NCBI GenBank assembly: GCA_024711025.1 | Contig: JANJTP010000053.1 | Coordinates: 1 to 51,480 of the forward strand | DNA: 51,480 nt | Reading direction: 5' to 3' | DNA from: Solirubrobacteraceae bacterium | Lineage (GTDB): Bacteria; Actinomycetota; Thermoleophilia; Solirubrobacterales; Solirubrobacteraceae | Shown: piece after piece, positions 41,755 to 50,105 of the stretch | Numbering within the stretch: position 1 is the stretch's first letter | How the letters are laid out: the number at the start of each line of letters is the position of its first letter | Made by a program: the position numbers and the translations under genes | Notes under the pieces: model-generated | Database searches by the model: none | What the model was told of the DNA's origin: nothing | What the model saw: only the letters and a program-made list of their open reading frames with translations

Positions 41755-42906
41755 TCAGGTGTTGGTGAACTGCCCCGCGAAGTCGACCTTCTCGGCGTTC
41801 TCCTTCGTCAGCTGCGTCGGCATGCCGGACGCTTCGACGGGATCGAGCACCGGATTCGCGATCGGCTGGTCGCGGACGGCGCGCAGCGCGATGTCAGCGG
41901 CGTACAACCCGTCGTCGTAGCAGAGCAGAGGCGCCGTGCCGAACATCTCGCCCGCCTTGATCTGCTTCATCCCCTGGAATGAGCCGCCGAGCCCGATCGT
42001 CTTGACCTGGTCGCTCTTCCCCCTGTCCTTGATGGCCAGCTGAGCGCCATATGCCATCTGGTCCCCGGCGGTCACGAACACGTCGAGATCCGGATGCGCC
42101 TGCAGGACATTCGTCGCGGCGGCCTTCGCGGGATCGGCGAGGAACTCGCCGTTCTGGACGGCGACGAGTTCGATGTTGGAATGCGGCTTGATGACGTTCT
42201 TGAGGATCTTCGTCTCGTAGCCCTCGGCCGGCGAAGTCGCGATGCCCGGGATCCAGGCGACCTTGCACTCGTCGTCGCCGTCACAGGCCTGGACCGTAAG
42301 GTTCCCCAGCCGGTCGCCGATCGCCTTGTTGGTCGTGTTGACCGAGCCCGACATTCCGTCGACCTGCGGTTCGTTGGTGTCGTACTTCGGACCTAGCGCC
42401 AGGTCTCCGGTGGCCACAACCTTGGCCCCCGCCGCGATGGCCTGCTTGACCATCGGGACCAGGGCTACGCCATCGACCGGTATCACGACGAACGCGTCGT
42501 AACGGCCGGTTGCAAGCGCGTCCTGGAACTGGCTCTGCTGCTTGCCAGGGTCGAACCCTGCGTCGAAGACGTCGACCTTCGCGTTGCGCGCCTTCGCCAC
42601 CTCCTCGACCCCGACCGCGACCTGGTGCCAGTACGCGTTGGTGTCGGACGCGCTGATCACCGCGATTCGCACGCTCTTGGCGTTGTCCACGGGCTCGAAC
42701 GCGACCTTGCGGGCGTTCGGCGTGCCGGTCTTCCAACCGGGCTGCGCCTTCTGCAGCGCCGATGTGTCGGACGTCTTCGCTCCGCCACTTGCCTCCGAGC
42801 TCTCGGAGTCGTCGGAGCCGCAAGCGGCCACGGCGACCGCGAAGGCACAGGTACAGCTCAGCGCGGCGATGCCGCGCATCCGCCGCCGTGTCGATAGGCC
42901 CATCAT
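41755..42906 (-). CDS. Ribose-type ABC transporter substrate-binding lipoprotein
   Basis: The 383-residue periplasmic-binding-protein type I has a lipoprotein signal (ALSCTCAFAVAVAACGS, lipobox Cys about 29) and an unusual Ser/Gly/Thr-rich linker (about 30-55). The RbsB-like fold follows: VRIAVISASDTNAYWHQVAVG, YDAFVVIPVDGVALVPM, and DVFVTAGDQMAYGAQLAI. An internal Cys pair, QACDGDDEC, may form a disulfide. It is the first gene of the importer unit and divergent from the saccharopine-dehydrogenase-like gene. Confidence 0.88.
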   Translation of the reverse strand: MMGLSTRRRMRGIAALSCTCAFAVAVAACGSDDSESSEASGGAKTSDTSALQKAQPGWKTGTPNARKVAFEPVDNAKSVRIAVISASDTNAYWHQVAVGVEEVAKARNAKVDVFDAGFDPGKQQSQFQDALATGRYDAFVVIPVDGVALVPMVKQAIAAGAKVVATGDLALGPKYDTNEPQVDGMSGSVNTTNKAIGDRLGNLTVQACDGDDECKVAWIPGIATSPAEGYETKILKNVIKPHSNIELVAVQNGEFLADPAKAAATNVLQAHPDLDVFVTAGDQMAYGAQLAIKDRGKSDQVKTIGLGGSFQGMKQIKAGEMFGTAPLLCYDDGLYAADIALRAVRDQPIANPVLDPVEASGMPTQLTKENAEKVDFAGQFTNT

Positions 42907-43162
42907 CTAGTCTCTCCATCCCAGAGTTGCGTGGACGGTGCGCACGCTACGTCTGGGGCAACGGCCCGAGGAACCCGCCAAACGTATGAAGGTCGCGGGG
43001 TCGTCTTACATGGCGTCGAACGCGAGCGTAGGACGAGCAGACCTCGCGAAGACTGTCCTGCTTCGCCGCCCCGGTTCATACGATCCGCCCATCGGATCGC
43101 GCGCGTCGCAGGGTGATGCTTGTCGTCCAAGCGACATCGTGTCGGACGAACAGGAGCAAGTT

Positions 43163-44281
43163 GTGAAGATCGTCATCGTTGGTGCGTGCGGCGCAGTCGG
43201 CCGCTGGGTGGCCGCGGACCTGGCGTCTTGCGCCGAGGTGGATCAGCTCGTGCTGAGCGACGTGGAGATCGACCGCACGAACGCACTCGCCGAGCAGATC
43301 GCCGACGGCGACCGGCCCACGGTCGTCGACGGCCGTGACCAGAGCTCACTGCGGCGTGCGCTCGCCGGCGCCGACCTGCTCATGAACTGCGCGAGCTTCC
43401 TGATGGCCGAAGAGATCCTCGAGCTGGCCCTAGACGCGAAGGTCGACTACGTCGACCTCATGTCCTCTCCCTCCGCCGATGCTCGCGCCCGCGCTGCGGC
43501 GGCCGGCATCGTCGCGGTTACCGGCGTCGGGACCTCGCCCGGGATGACGAACGTGCTCATTCGTCACGCCGCCGACGAGTTCGACGTCCTCGAGGAGGTG
43601 CACATCTCCTTCGCGATCTCACGGCCGCACCTGGCGGCCAGCAAGGGCGGACTCGACACAGTGCTCTGGGAGCTCGGCCGCCACTGTCCTGAAAGGGTCT
43701 ACTACGCCGACGGTGTCCTCCGCCCGGCCGGTCCACGCGAAGGCTCGCGGACCATCGACTTCGGCGAGCGCGCCGGCGTCCGCGACGTGTTCTACGTGCC
43801 GCATCCCGAGACGGCTTCCGTCTCGCGCAACTTCCCGTCCCTGCGATTCTGTGCCGTGCGCGGGACCTGGCACCCACAAGTGATGGCCGAGATCGCGGTG
43901 CTGAACAAGTACGGCCTGCTTGACGCCGACACGCACGAGCAGACGAAAGAGGTGCTCTGGGACAAGCTCGGCACGGCGCTCGATCCGACCATGCCGCACT
44001 ACTGGGGGCTGAACGTCGAGGTCCTCGCCAGCGCGAACGGCGCCACGGTGCAGCGCGTCTACGAGATCATCTACGACCGAGCGACCTGGCCCGAGCAGCC
44101 GGTCACACGCGGCACGGCCGTCGCCGCAGCTGTCTGCGGCCAGCTCGTCGCCCGCAACGCCCGCAACTCCGGGCGTACCGGCGTCCTCGATCCCGAGTCC
44201 TTCTTCGCCCCGGAGGAGTTCCTCGCGACGCTGCGCGAGCGCGGCACGCTCGACGCGCGCTGGACCGACACCGTGATCTGA
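43163..44281 (+). CDS. Saccharopine dehydrogenase-like oxidoreductase
   Basis: The 372-residue protein has an N-terminal Rossmann motif KIVIVGACGAVGRWVAADL and the family's DLLMNCASFLMAEEILELAL and GVGTSPGMTNVLIRHA segments. It probably oxidises or reduces an amino-acid-derived secondary amine with NAD(P). GTG 43163 was chosen because AGGAG (43152-43156) lies 6 bases upstream and the Rossmann motif starts at once. GTG 43139 is an alternative. It is divergent from the importer. Its role in the catabolic set is inferred. Confidence 0.85.
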   Translation: MKIVIVGACGAVGRWVAADLASCAEVDQLVLSDVEIDRTNALAEQIADGDRPTVVDGRDQSSLRRALAGADLLMNCASFLMAEEILELALDAKVDYVDLMSSPSADARARAAAAGIVAVTGVGTSPGMTNVLIRHAADEFDVLEEVHISFAISRPHLAASKGGLDTVLWELGRHCPERVYYADGVLRPAGPREGSRTIDFGERAGVRDVFYVPHPETASVSRNFPSLRFCAVRGTWHPQVMAEIAVLNKYGLLDADTHEQTKEVLWDKLGTALDPTMPHYWGLNVEVLASANGATVQRVYEIIYDRATWPEQPVTRGTAVAAAVCGQLVARNARNSGRTGVLDPESFFAPEEFLATLRERGTLDARWTDTVI

Positions 44282-44734
44282 GTCTTCAGATAGGAGGCGC
44301 CCCGGTCGCCAACGCTCCGCGTCTTTCTTCTCCGGAGCAGCCGCTGGTCGTTGCGGCACGGGGGCGCCTGATCCTCCACGACCGCGGAGCGTTGCGCCGG
44401 GCAGCCGCACGGAGTGTGGAGTTCCTCCAGGAGGCCACGAGCGCCGCTCGCCTCGCGCCACGCCGTCGAAGCGGCCGGGTGGAGCCGGCTCCACCGCGGC
44501 ATCGCGTGCCGGCCAACGCGCTGCTTGACAGCGTCTCCTGCCGCCGGAATTCCGTTCGGTCGTCCGCGAAGGCACGAATGTGACGCGGCCCGCCCGCTCG
44601 ACTGATTCCGGTCGGTCGTGTTCCGACTGGGTCACCTGTGGCAGGTGCGGCAGGCGGAGCGTGGCGGGGACGCTACAGCGTGATCCTCGGCCCGAGCGGC
44701 GACCGGCGTGCAGCCTGCCGCGTCTCGGGGGTGA
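44282..44734. other. Gene-poor interval, 453 bases, structured at its start
   Basis: This convergent interval lies between the oxidoreductase and the coxS-like gene. The first 120 bases hold two crossing inverted repeats (44295-44393, listed separately). The rest shows no gene or motif I recognise. Confidence 0.5.
44295..44393. repeat. Two interlocked inverted repeats
   Basis: AGGCGCCCC (44295-44303) is complementary to GGGGCGCCT (44361-44369), and AACGCTCCGCG (44311-44321) is complementary to CGCGGAGCGTT (44383-44393). The arms cross (A-B-A'-B'), so they can form alternative stems or a pseudoknot. The element lies just after the oxidoreductase stop. Confidence 0.6.
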
Positions 44735-45244
44735 TCAGGCGGTGCCGCCCTGGAGCCGCTTGGCAGCGTCTTTCACGGCCGCGACGATTCCGACGTACCC
44801 CGTGCAGCGGCAGATGTTGCCGGACAGGTACTCGCGGATCTCCTCGTCCGTCGGATCGGGGTTCTCTGCGAGAAGGGCCTCGGTCGTCATGAGGAAGCCC
44901 GGTGTGCAAAAGCCGCACTGCAGCCCGTGGTTCGCGCGGAACGCCTCTTGGATCGGATGGAGGTGTCCGTCTTGGGCAAGGGCCTCCACAGTGCGAACCT
45001 CGCACCCGTCGGCCTGCACCGCGAACGTCGTGCAAGAGCGGGCGATCTCGCCGTCGATCCTGATGGAGCAGGCGCCGCAGACGCCGTGCTCGCACCCGAC
45101 GTGCGTGCCGGTCAGCGCGAGTTCGTGCCGGAGGAAGTCACTCAGGAGGAGCCGTGGCTCGACCGTGGCGGTGCGAGTCTCGCCATTGACGTTGACGGTG
45201 ATGCGCACGGGCTCCGGGCCCGCGTCGTAGGCAGCCGACGACAT
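44735..45244 (-). CDS. Molybdenum hydroxylase 2Fe-2S subunit
   Basis: The 169-residue iron-sulfur subunit has a plant-type ferredoxin cluster motif (HVGCEHGVCGACSIRIDG, then SCTTF) and a C-terminal four-helix domain with the second cluster (LQCGFCTPGFLMTTEALL, GNICRCTGY). It passes electrons from the Mo site to FAD. Its ATG overlaps the stop of the FAD-subunit gene by one base (TGATG). Partner large subunit is most likely the one at 36310-38685, 6 kb away. Confidence 0.92.
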   Translation of the reverse strand: MSSAAYDAGPEPVRITVNVNGETRTATVEPRLLLSDFLRHELALTGTHVGCEHGVCGACSIRIDGEIARSCTTFAVQADGCEVRTVEALAQDGHLHPIQEAFRANHGLQCGFCTPGFLMTTEALLAENPDPTDEEIREYLSGNICRCTGYVGIVAAVKDAAKRLQGGTA

Positions 45245-46113
45245 CAGCTCTGCTCCTTTCCGGCGGCGACGAGCGCGCGGCGGACGAGCACCGCCGTGAC
45301 GTCCTGCCGGTATCGCGACGAGGCGTGGACGTCGGCCGGCGGGCTCAGCGGGGCGGCTGCGAGACGGCCGGCCTCGACGGCGATCACCTCATCGTCCAGA
45401 CGCTCCCCGACCAGTCGCTGCTCTGCCTCGGTGGCGCGCACGGGCACGTCACCGACGCCGGATACCACGATGCGCGCGTGCGCGACATTTCCCGAAGGGT
45501 CGAGGACCAAGCGCGTCGCGACGGCCACGAGCGCGTAGTCGCCGTGGCGCCGTGCGACCTCCAGGAAGACGTCACGGACGTCCCCGGCGACGGGAGGGGG
45601 CACATGCACTTCCGACAGCATCTCGCCCTCTTCCATGGCCGTGGTGAGGTGCGTCACGAAGAAGTCGGACGCGGGCACCTTGCGGGTCCCAGCAGGTCCA
45701 CGGACAGTCATCGTCGCGTCGAGGGCGACCATGACGGCGGGGAGCTCGGCGGCTGGATCGGCGTGCGCCAGCGTCCCGCCCACCGTGCCCCGACTGCGGA
45801 TCGCCGGGTGGCTGACGTACCGCATGGCATGGGCGATCAGCGGCGCGTGGGCGAGCGTATCCGCCGACGCTAGGAGCGCCGCCTGACGCGTCGTGGCACC
45901 GATCCGCAGCCCACCGTCACGCACGATGCCTTCGAGGTCGCGTGCGCGACCGATGTCAACCAGCACCTCCGGCTGGGCGAGCCGCAGGTTCATCATCGGG
46001 ATGAGGCTCTGCCCGCCTGCGAGCAGCTTCGCGTCATCACCGTTCGAGGCGAGTGCGGCCAGCGCCTCCTCGGCCGAGTCGGCGCGCACGTAGGTGAAAG
46101 CGGCGGGTTTCAT
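45244..46113 (-). CDS. Molybdenum hydroxylase FAD-binding subunit
   Basis: The 289-residue flavoprotein subunit has both FAD signatures of the CoxM/XdhC-oxidase family: LLAGGQSLIPMMNLRLAQP (about 31-49) and TVGGTLAHADPAAELP (about 110-125). The C-terminal CO_deh_flav_C region includes FLEVARRHGDYALVAVA. It transfers electrons onward from the iron-sulfur subunit. ATG 46113 has GGAG upstream and a TACAAT -10-like sequence at 46126-46131, so a short-leader promoter is plausible here. It forms a two-gene unit with the 2Fe-2S subunit. Confidence 0.92.
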   Translation of the reverse strand: MKPAAFTYVRADSAEEALAALASNGDDAKLLAGGQSLIPMMNLRLAQPEVLVDIGRARDLEGIVRDGGLRIGATTRQAALLASADTLAHAPLIAHAMRYVSHPAIRSRGTVGGTLAHADPAAELPAVMVALDATMTVRGPAGTRKVPASDFFVTHLTTAMEEGEMLSEVHVPPPVAGDVRDVFLEVARRHGDYALVAVATRLVLDPSGNVAHARIVVSGVGDVPVRATEAEQRLVGERLDDEVIAVEAGRLAAAPLSPPADVHASSRYRQDVTAVLVRRALVAAGKEQS

Positions 46114-46246
46114 GATCTCCAGCTAATTGTACTCGTTGCTCCTGGCGCTGGCCATGCGACAAAAGGACAACGCAGTCGGCACGCATCAGACCCGAACGGG
46201 CCGCGCCGAACGGCTCGTGCGCCGATCGGCGAAGACGAACGGCTGG

Positions 46247-47833
46247 TCAATCGTCCGCCGCACCGGTCAGCGTCAGCGCCCGGCGCGCTTTGATCGACAA
46301 CCAGAGGTCACAGACCTCGTCGGTTCGGTCGAGCCGCCGGCCCGTGAGCTGCTCGATCCGCTTGACGCGGTGGATGAGCGTCTGGCGGTGGATGAACAGT
46401 TTCTCTGAGGCGGTCTTCCAGCTGCGGTTGCACTCGAGGAACACCCGCAGGGTCTGCTCGAGCTCCGCGCCAGTCTGCTCGTCGTGCGCGATGAGCGCCC
46501 CGAGCACGTCGTCGACGATCTGCTCCATCCCGCTCGCCTCCAGCATGAGCCAGGACGGCTGCGCGGCGGAAGCGTAGGACTGCACGCGCAGGCCGTCGTA
46601 GGCCGCGCACCGCAGGGACCACCGCGCTTCGCGCCGCGCGATGGCAAGGTCTGTGGCGGCTGCCACGGAGCTGCTCAGCCCGACGGTCGCCGCCGGCAGG
46701 TGCATCTCGAGTGCGGCCCCGAGGTCGCCGATGTCCTGGTCGCCCAAGGCGACCAGCAGTGCTCCCCGATCCGAGCGTCGCGTCATGCGGTGCGGGAAGT
46801 CATGCTCGTTGAGGCGGTGGTGAAGCTCCCTCCAGCCCGCCGGATCCTCGCCGATGTCGACGACGGCGAACGCGAAGCGCTCCGAGGGACGGCCGGGGAA
46901 CGCGTCGCCAATCGTGCGGGACTTGCCGCGCTCGGCATCGGCCAGCGCACGGGCCAGCAGCTCGCCACCTTCGCGACGCTCGCGCTCGCGCTCGCGGAAA
47001 AGATCCGCCACGAGCAAGCTGACGATGGTGGCTATGTGGTGGAGAATCAGCCGGTCGCCGTCCGAGCCCTCGTTCGACACGGCGACGAGCACTCCGACCG
47101 GCCGCAGGTTGGCCAGGACCGGCACCACGAACACCCGCCGGTCCCCGTGGCCGCCGTCCGGCAGCGGCTGCGGGACGCGCGAGGCGTAGTCCTTCGTCGC
47201 GAGCGCGTCGGCGATGTCCGGCAGGCCCACCGGAAACGCTGGCTGGGCGATCCCCTCGTAGATCGGCCTGCCCATCGGCGTGACGACCGACAACTCGTAG
47301 CCGGAGACCTCGCTGAGCCGGCGGATGCACTCGGGCAGCCGGGCGCCGGACCGCGAGAACTCCGCGAGCGTCTGGTAGACGCGCAGGTGGCGGGCCATGC
47401 GGCTGTGCACGCTGTCCTGGCTCGCTGCGGCAACACGCTGGGCGATGGCGATGAACGGCGTCCAGCCGGTGACCAAGACGATCGGCAATGCCAGGCGGTC
47501 CGCGGCGGCGTAGAACTCGGGCGTCAGGTCGCTGAGGTCGAGGTCCCCAAGGAGCCGGCGGTCGCCGATCGCCAGACCGGCCACCCCGCGTTCGGCAAGG
47601 CGCTCGAGGTACGACACCTGCGCGGACGGAACTGACGGGACGGCCATGCCCGTGGTCATGAGGAGTTCGCCACCGCTCAGCCACGGCGTCGGATCGACGA
47701 GCTCGTTTTGATGGGCCCAGCTGATCCGCCGGTCACCTCCCGCCTCGCCGGCGATGATGCGGCAGTGCAACTCCGCGTACTCGGTGAGCTGCCTGACCGT
47801 GAGCTGCTTGTCCGTGCCCGGTGCAAGGGCCAT
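46247..47833 (-). CDS. PucR-family transcriptional regulator
   Basis: The 528-residue protein has the N-terminal PucR domain (LTVRQLTEYAELHCRIIAGE, ISWAHQNELVDPTPWLSGGE) and a GGDEF-like/GAF-like middle. The C-terminal PucR helix-turn-helix appears as CNRSWKTASEKLFIHRQTLI and HRVKRIEQLTGRRLD. PucR proteins control purine and related nitrogen catabolism. It lies between the hydroxylase subunit operon and the divergent xdhC gene, with 188 bases upstream. It is the best candidate regulator of the heterocycle-catabolic genes. Confidence 0.9.
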   Translation of the reverse strand: MALAPGTDKQLTVRQLTEYAELHCRIIAGEAGGDRRISWAHQNELVDPTPWLSGGELLMTTGMAVPSVPSAQVSYLERLAERGVAGLAIGDRRLLGDLDLSDLTPEFYAAADRLALPIVLVTGWTPFIAIAQRVAAASQDSVHSRMARHLRVYQTLAEFSRSGARLPECIRRLSEVSGYELSVVTPMGRPIYEGIAQPAFPVGLPDIADALATKDYASRVPQPLPDGGHGDRRVFVVPVLANLRPVGVLVAVSNEGSDGDRLILHHIATIVSLLVADLFRERERERREGGELLARALADAERGKSRTIGDAFPGRPSERFAFAVVDIGEDPAGWRELHHRLNEHDFPHRMTRRSDRGALLVALGDQDIGDLGAALEMHLPAATVGLSSSVAAATDLAIARREARWSLRCAAYDGLRVQSYASAAQPSWLMLEASGMEQIVDDVLGALIAHDEQTGAELEQTLRVFLECNRSWKTASEKLFIHRQTLIHRVKRIEQLTGRRLDRTDEVCDLWLSIKARRALTLTGAADD

Positions 47834-48021
47834 GCAGCCGACTATGCGGCTTCACGCGCCTGTCCGCATTGCGCTTGAGGCACAAACGCCCGCGACCACT
47901 CTGCGGAATCAGCAAGGCAGTCAGGAGGAGGTCGTCTTGCCGGAATCGGCAGGGTGACGCGCCCGGCTTTGCGGACTGCGACAGGTCGGACCGGATCGTC
48001 AGATCGCACAATGAACGCTCG

Positions 48022-49143
48022 ATGGAGGGATTGCCACGCTCGCAGACCTTGGCGCTGGACTGGCTCGACGAGCATCGGCGGGTCGTCGTCGCGTCCCTGA
48101 TCGAGACGCTCGGCTCGGCGCCACTCGAGGCCGGCGCCGAGATGCTCGTCGACGACGCTAGCCGCATCGAGGGTTCGGTCACCGGCGGATGCGTCGAAGC
48201 TGCGCTCGTCCAGGAGGCGCAGGCAATCCTCGAGGGCGCGCCGCCGCGCGCCGTGCGCTACGGCATCAGCGACCAGGACGCGGCGGACGTGGGCCTCATG
48301 TGCGGAGGCACGGTCGAGGTCTTCCTCCACGAGCTCACCGAGGAGCACCGCGAGGCCCTCACCGCCGTTCGCGATGCGCGCGAGGATGGCCGACCGGTCG
48401 CACTCGCGACGCTCCTCGACGGCGACCACGCCGGGAGGAGCATGGCCGTACTGGATGACTCCACAGTCGGGACGTTCGACGGTCCACGGCTGCTGGACGA
48501 CGCGGTGACGCGGGACGCCCGCGGATTTCTCGCCGAGGGACGCAGCGCCATCCGGCGCTACAGCGCGCGAGGCGAGGTCATGGGCTCCGATGTCCGCGTG
48601 CACATCCAGGCGTTCGCGTCGCCACCGCAGATGTTGATCTTCGGAGCGATCGACTTCTCGGCGGCGCTCGCTCCGCTCGCCGCTGCAATCGGCTACCACG
48701 TGACGATCTGCGACGCGCGCGCGGCTTTCGCGAGCAGCCCGCGGTTCTCTCGGCACGCCGAAGTGACGATCGACTGGCCGGACCGTCACGTCGCTCAGCG
48801 AATGCTTGGCCCCCGCGACGCGATCCTCGTGTTCACGCACGACCCCAAGTTCGACGAGCCGGCGCTCACGGCTGCGCTGGAGAGCGAGGCGGGGTACATC
48901 GGCGCGCTGGGCAGCCGGCGTACCCACGCGGATCGTGTCGCTCGGCTGCGGGCTGCCGGCGTTGACGATGCCGCCCTCGAGCGCATCAACTCGCCGTGCG
49001 GACTCGACATCGGGGCTCGGACGCCGTCGGAGACGGCGATCGCGGTCCTCGCAGAGATCCTCGCGCTCCGCGCCGGCCGCGACGGCGGGCGCCTCAAGCA
49101 CGGCACCGAGCCGATCCACCCGCGCACCGCGGACGTCACATGA
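48022..49143 (+). CDS. XdhC/CoxI-family Moco insertion protein
   Basis: The 373-residue protein has the N-terminal XdhC domain with RIEGSVTGGCVEAALVQEA and the C-terminal Rossmann XdhC_C domain (MLIFGAIDFSAALAPLAAAIGY, YIGALGSRRTHADRVARL, INSPCGLDIGARTPSETAIA). XdhC proteins sulfurate and insert the Mo cofactor into xanthine-oxidase-family hydroxylases. ATG 48022 gives GLPRSQTLALDWLDE at the start; the upstream frame is not conserved. It overlaps the next gene by 4 bases (ATGA) and serves the hydroxylase encoded nearby. Confidence 0.88.
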   Translation: MEGLPRSQTLALDWLDEHRRVVVASLIETLGSAPLEAGAEMLVDDASRIEGSVTGGCVEAALVQEAQAILEGAPPRAVRYGISDQDAADVGLMCGGTVEVFLHELTEEHREALTAVRDAREDGRPVALATLLDGDHAGRSMAVLDDSTVGTFDGPRLLDDAVTRDARGFLAEGRSAIRRYSARGEVMGSDVRVHIQAFASPPQMLIFGAIDFSAALAPLAAAIGYHVTICDARAAFASSPRFSRHAEVTIDWPDRHVAQRMLGPRDAILVFTHDPKFDEPALTAALESEAGYIGALGSRRTHADRVARLRAAGVDDAALERINSPCGLDIGARTPSETAIAVLAEILALRAGRDGGRLKHGTEPIHPRTADVT

Positions 49144-50105
49144 GCGGCGCACGCGCCACGGCGGCCGCGGGGACTGCGCCCGCCACGGGCGCCTACCGCC
49201 GAGCCGAGTCGGCGTTCCGCCAGTGGGTCCGCCGAGATGGCTCCACCCCCTTCCCGCCGGAGGCGGGCCGTTACCACCTCTACCTGGCGCGTGCCTGTCC
49301 GTGGTCGCACCGCATCGCCATCGTGCGCGAACTCGAAGGGCTCACGAACGTCATCTCGGTGAGCTGGGCCGCGCCGTTCCGTGATGAGCGCGGATGGGCG
49401 TTCCCGGGTGGGGCGCACGTCGACGACGCGAACGGCTTCGCCTTCCTCGCAGAGGCCTACCGTGCCAGCTTGCCGTCGTACGAGGGCCGACCGACGCTGC
49501 CGGTCCTGTGGGACCTTCGGACCGGCACGATCGTCAACAACGAGTCGGGCGACATCATGCGCATGCTCGACCAGGAGTTCGACGGGCTCGGCGACCGCCC
49601 AGGGCCAGACCTCTACCCGCACGCGCTCCGCGCAGAGATCGATCGCATGAATGCGTGGGCTTACGAGGGCATCCAGAACGGCGTCTACGGATGTGGCTTC
49701 GCGAAGACGCAGGAGGCCTACGACGCCGCATTCGCCCGGCTGTTCGAGGCCCTCGGCGCCCTGGACGCCGTGCTCGCCGAGCGCCGATACCTCGCGGGTG
49801 ACGTCCTCACCGACGCCGACTGGCGGCTGTTCCCGACGCTCGTCCGCTTCGATCCCGTCTACCACACCCACTTCCGCTGCAACGGGCGCCGGCTGATCGA
49901 CCACCCACACGCCTGGGCCTATGCGCGCGACCTCTTCCAGGTCCCCGGCATCGCAGCGACCGTGGATCTGGAGGAGATCAAGGCGCACTACTACACGACC
50001 CACGACGACCTGAACCCCAAACGCATCGTGGCCGGGGGACCGATCGACGCCGATTGGTCGCTGCCGCACGGGCGCGACGCCACGCCTCGTGCTCATGAGA
50101 CGTAG
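49140..50105 (+). CDS. Glutathionyl-hydroquinone reductase-like protein (GST superfamily)
   Basis: The 321-residue protein of the YqjG/ECM4 type has the active-site Cys in YLARACPWSHRIAIVRELEGL (Cys of the CPW motif). The thioredoxin-like fold includes TLPVLWDLRTGTIVNNESGDI, and the helical C-terminal domain includes YLAGDVLTDADWRLFPTLVRFDP. These enzymes reduce glutathionyl- or mycothiol-like quinone adducts. Actinobacteria of this type often lack glutathione, so the thiol partner is uncertain. It is translationally coupled to xdhC and overlaps moaA by 11 bases. Confidence 0.85.
   Translation: MSGARATAAAGTAPATGAYRRAESAFRQWVRRDGSTPFPPEAGRYHLYLARACPWSHRIAIVRELEGLTNVISVSWAAPFRDERGWAFPGGAHVDDANGFAFLAEAYRASLPSYEGRPTLPVLWDLRTGTIVNNESGDIMRMLDQEFDGLGDRPGPDLYPHALRAEIDRMNAWAYEGIQNGVYGCGFAKTQEAYDAAFARLFEALGALDAVLAERRYLAGDVLTDADWRLFPTLVRFDPVYHTHFRCNGRRLIDHPHAWAYARDLFQVPGIAATVDLEEIKAHYYTTHDDLNPKRIVAGGPIDADWSLPHGRDATPRAHET

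Noticed and set aside
43619-44635. A 338-codon minus-strand frame opposite the oxidoreductase
   Set aside because: The plus-strand protein has a clear Rossmann motif and family signatures; the minus frame is compositionally odd and motif-free.
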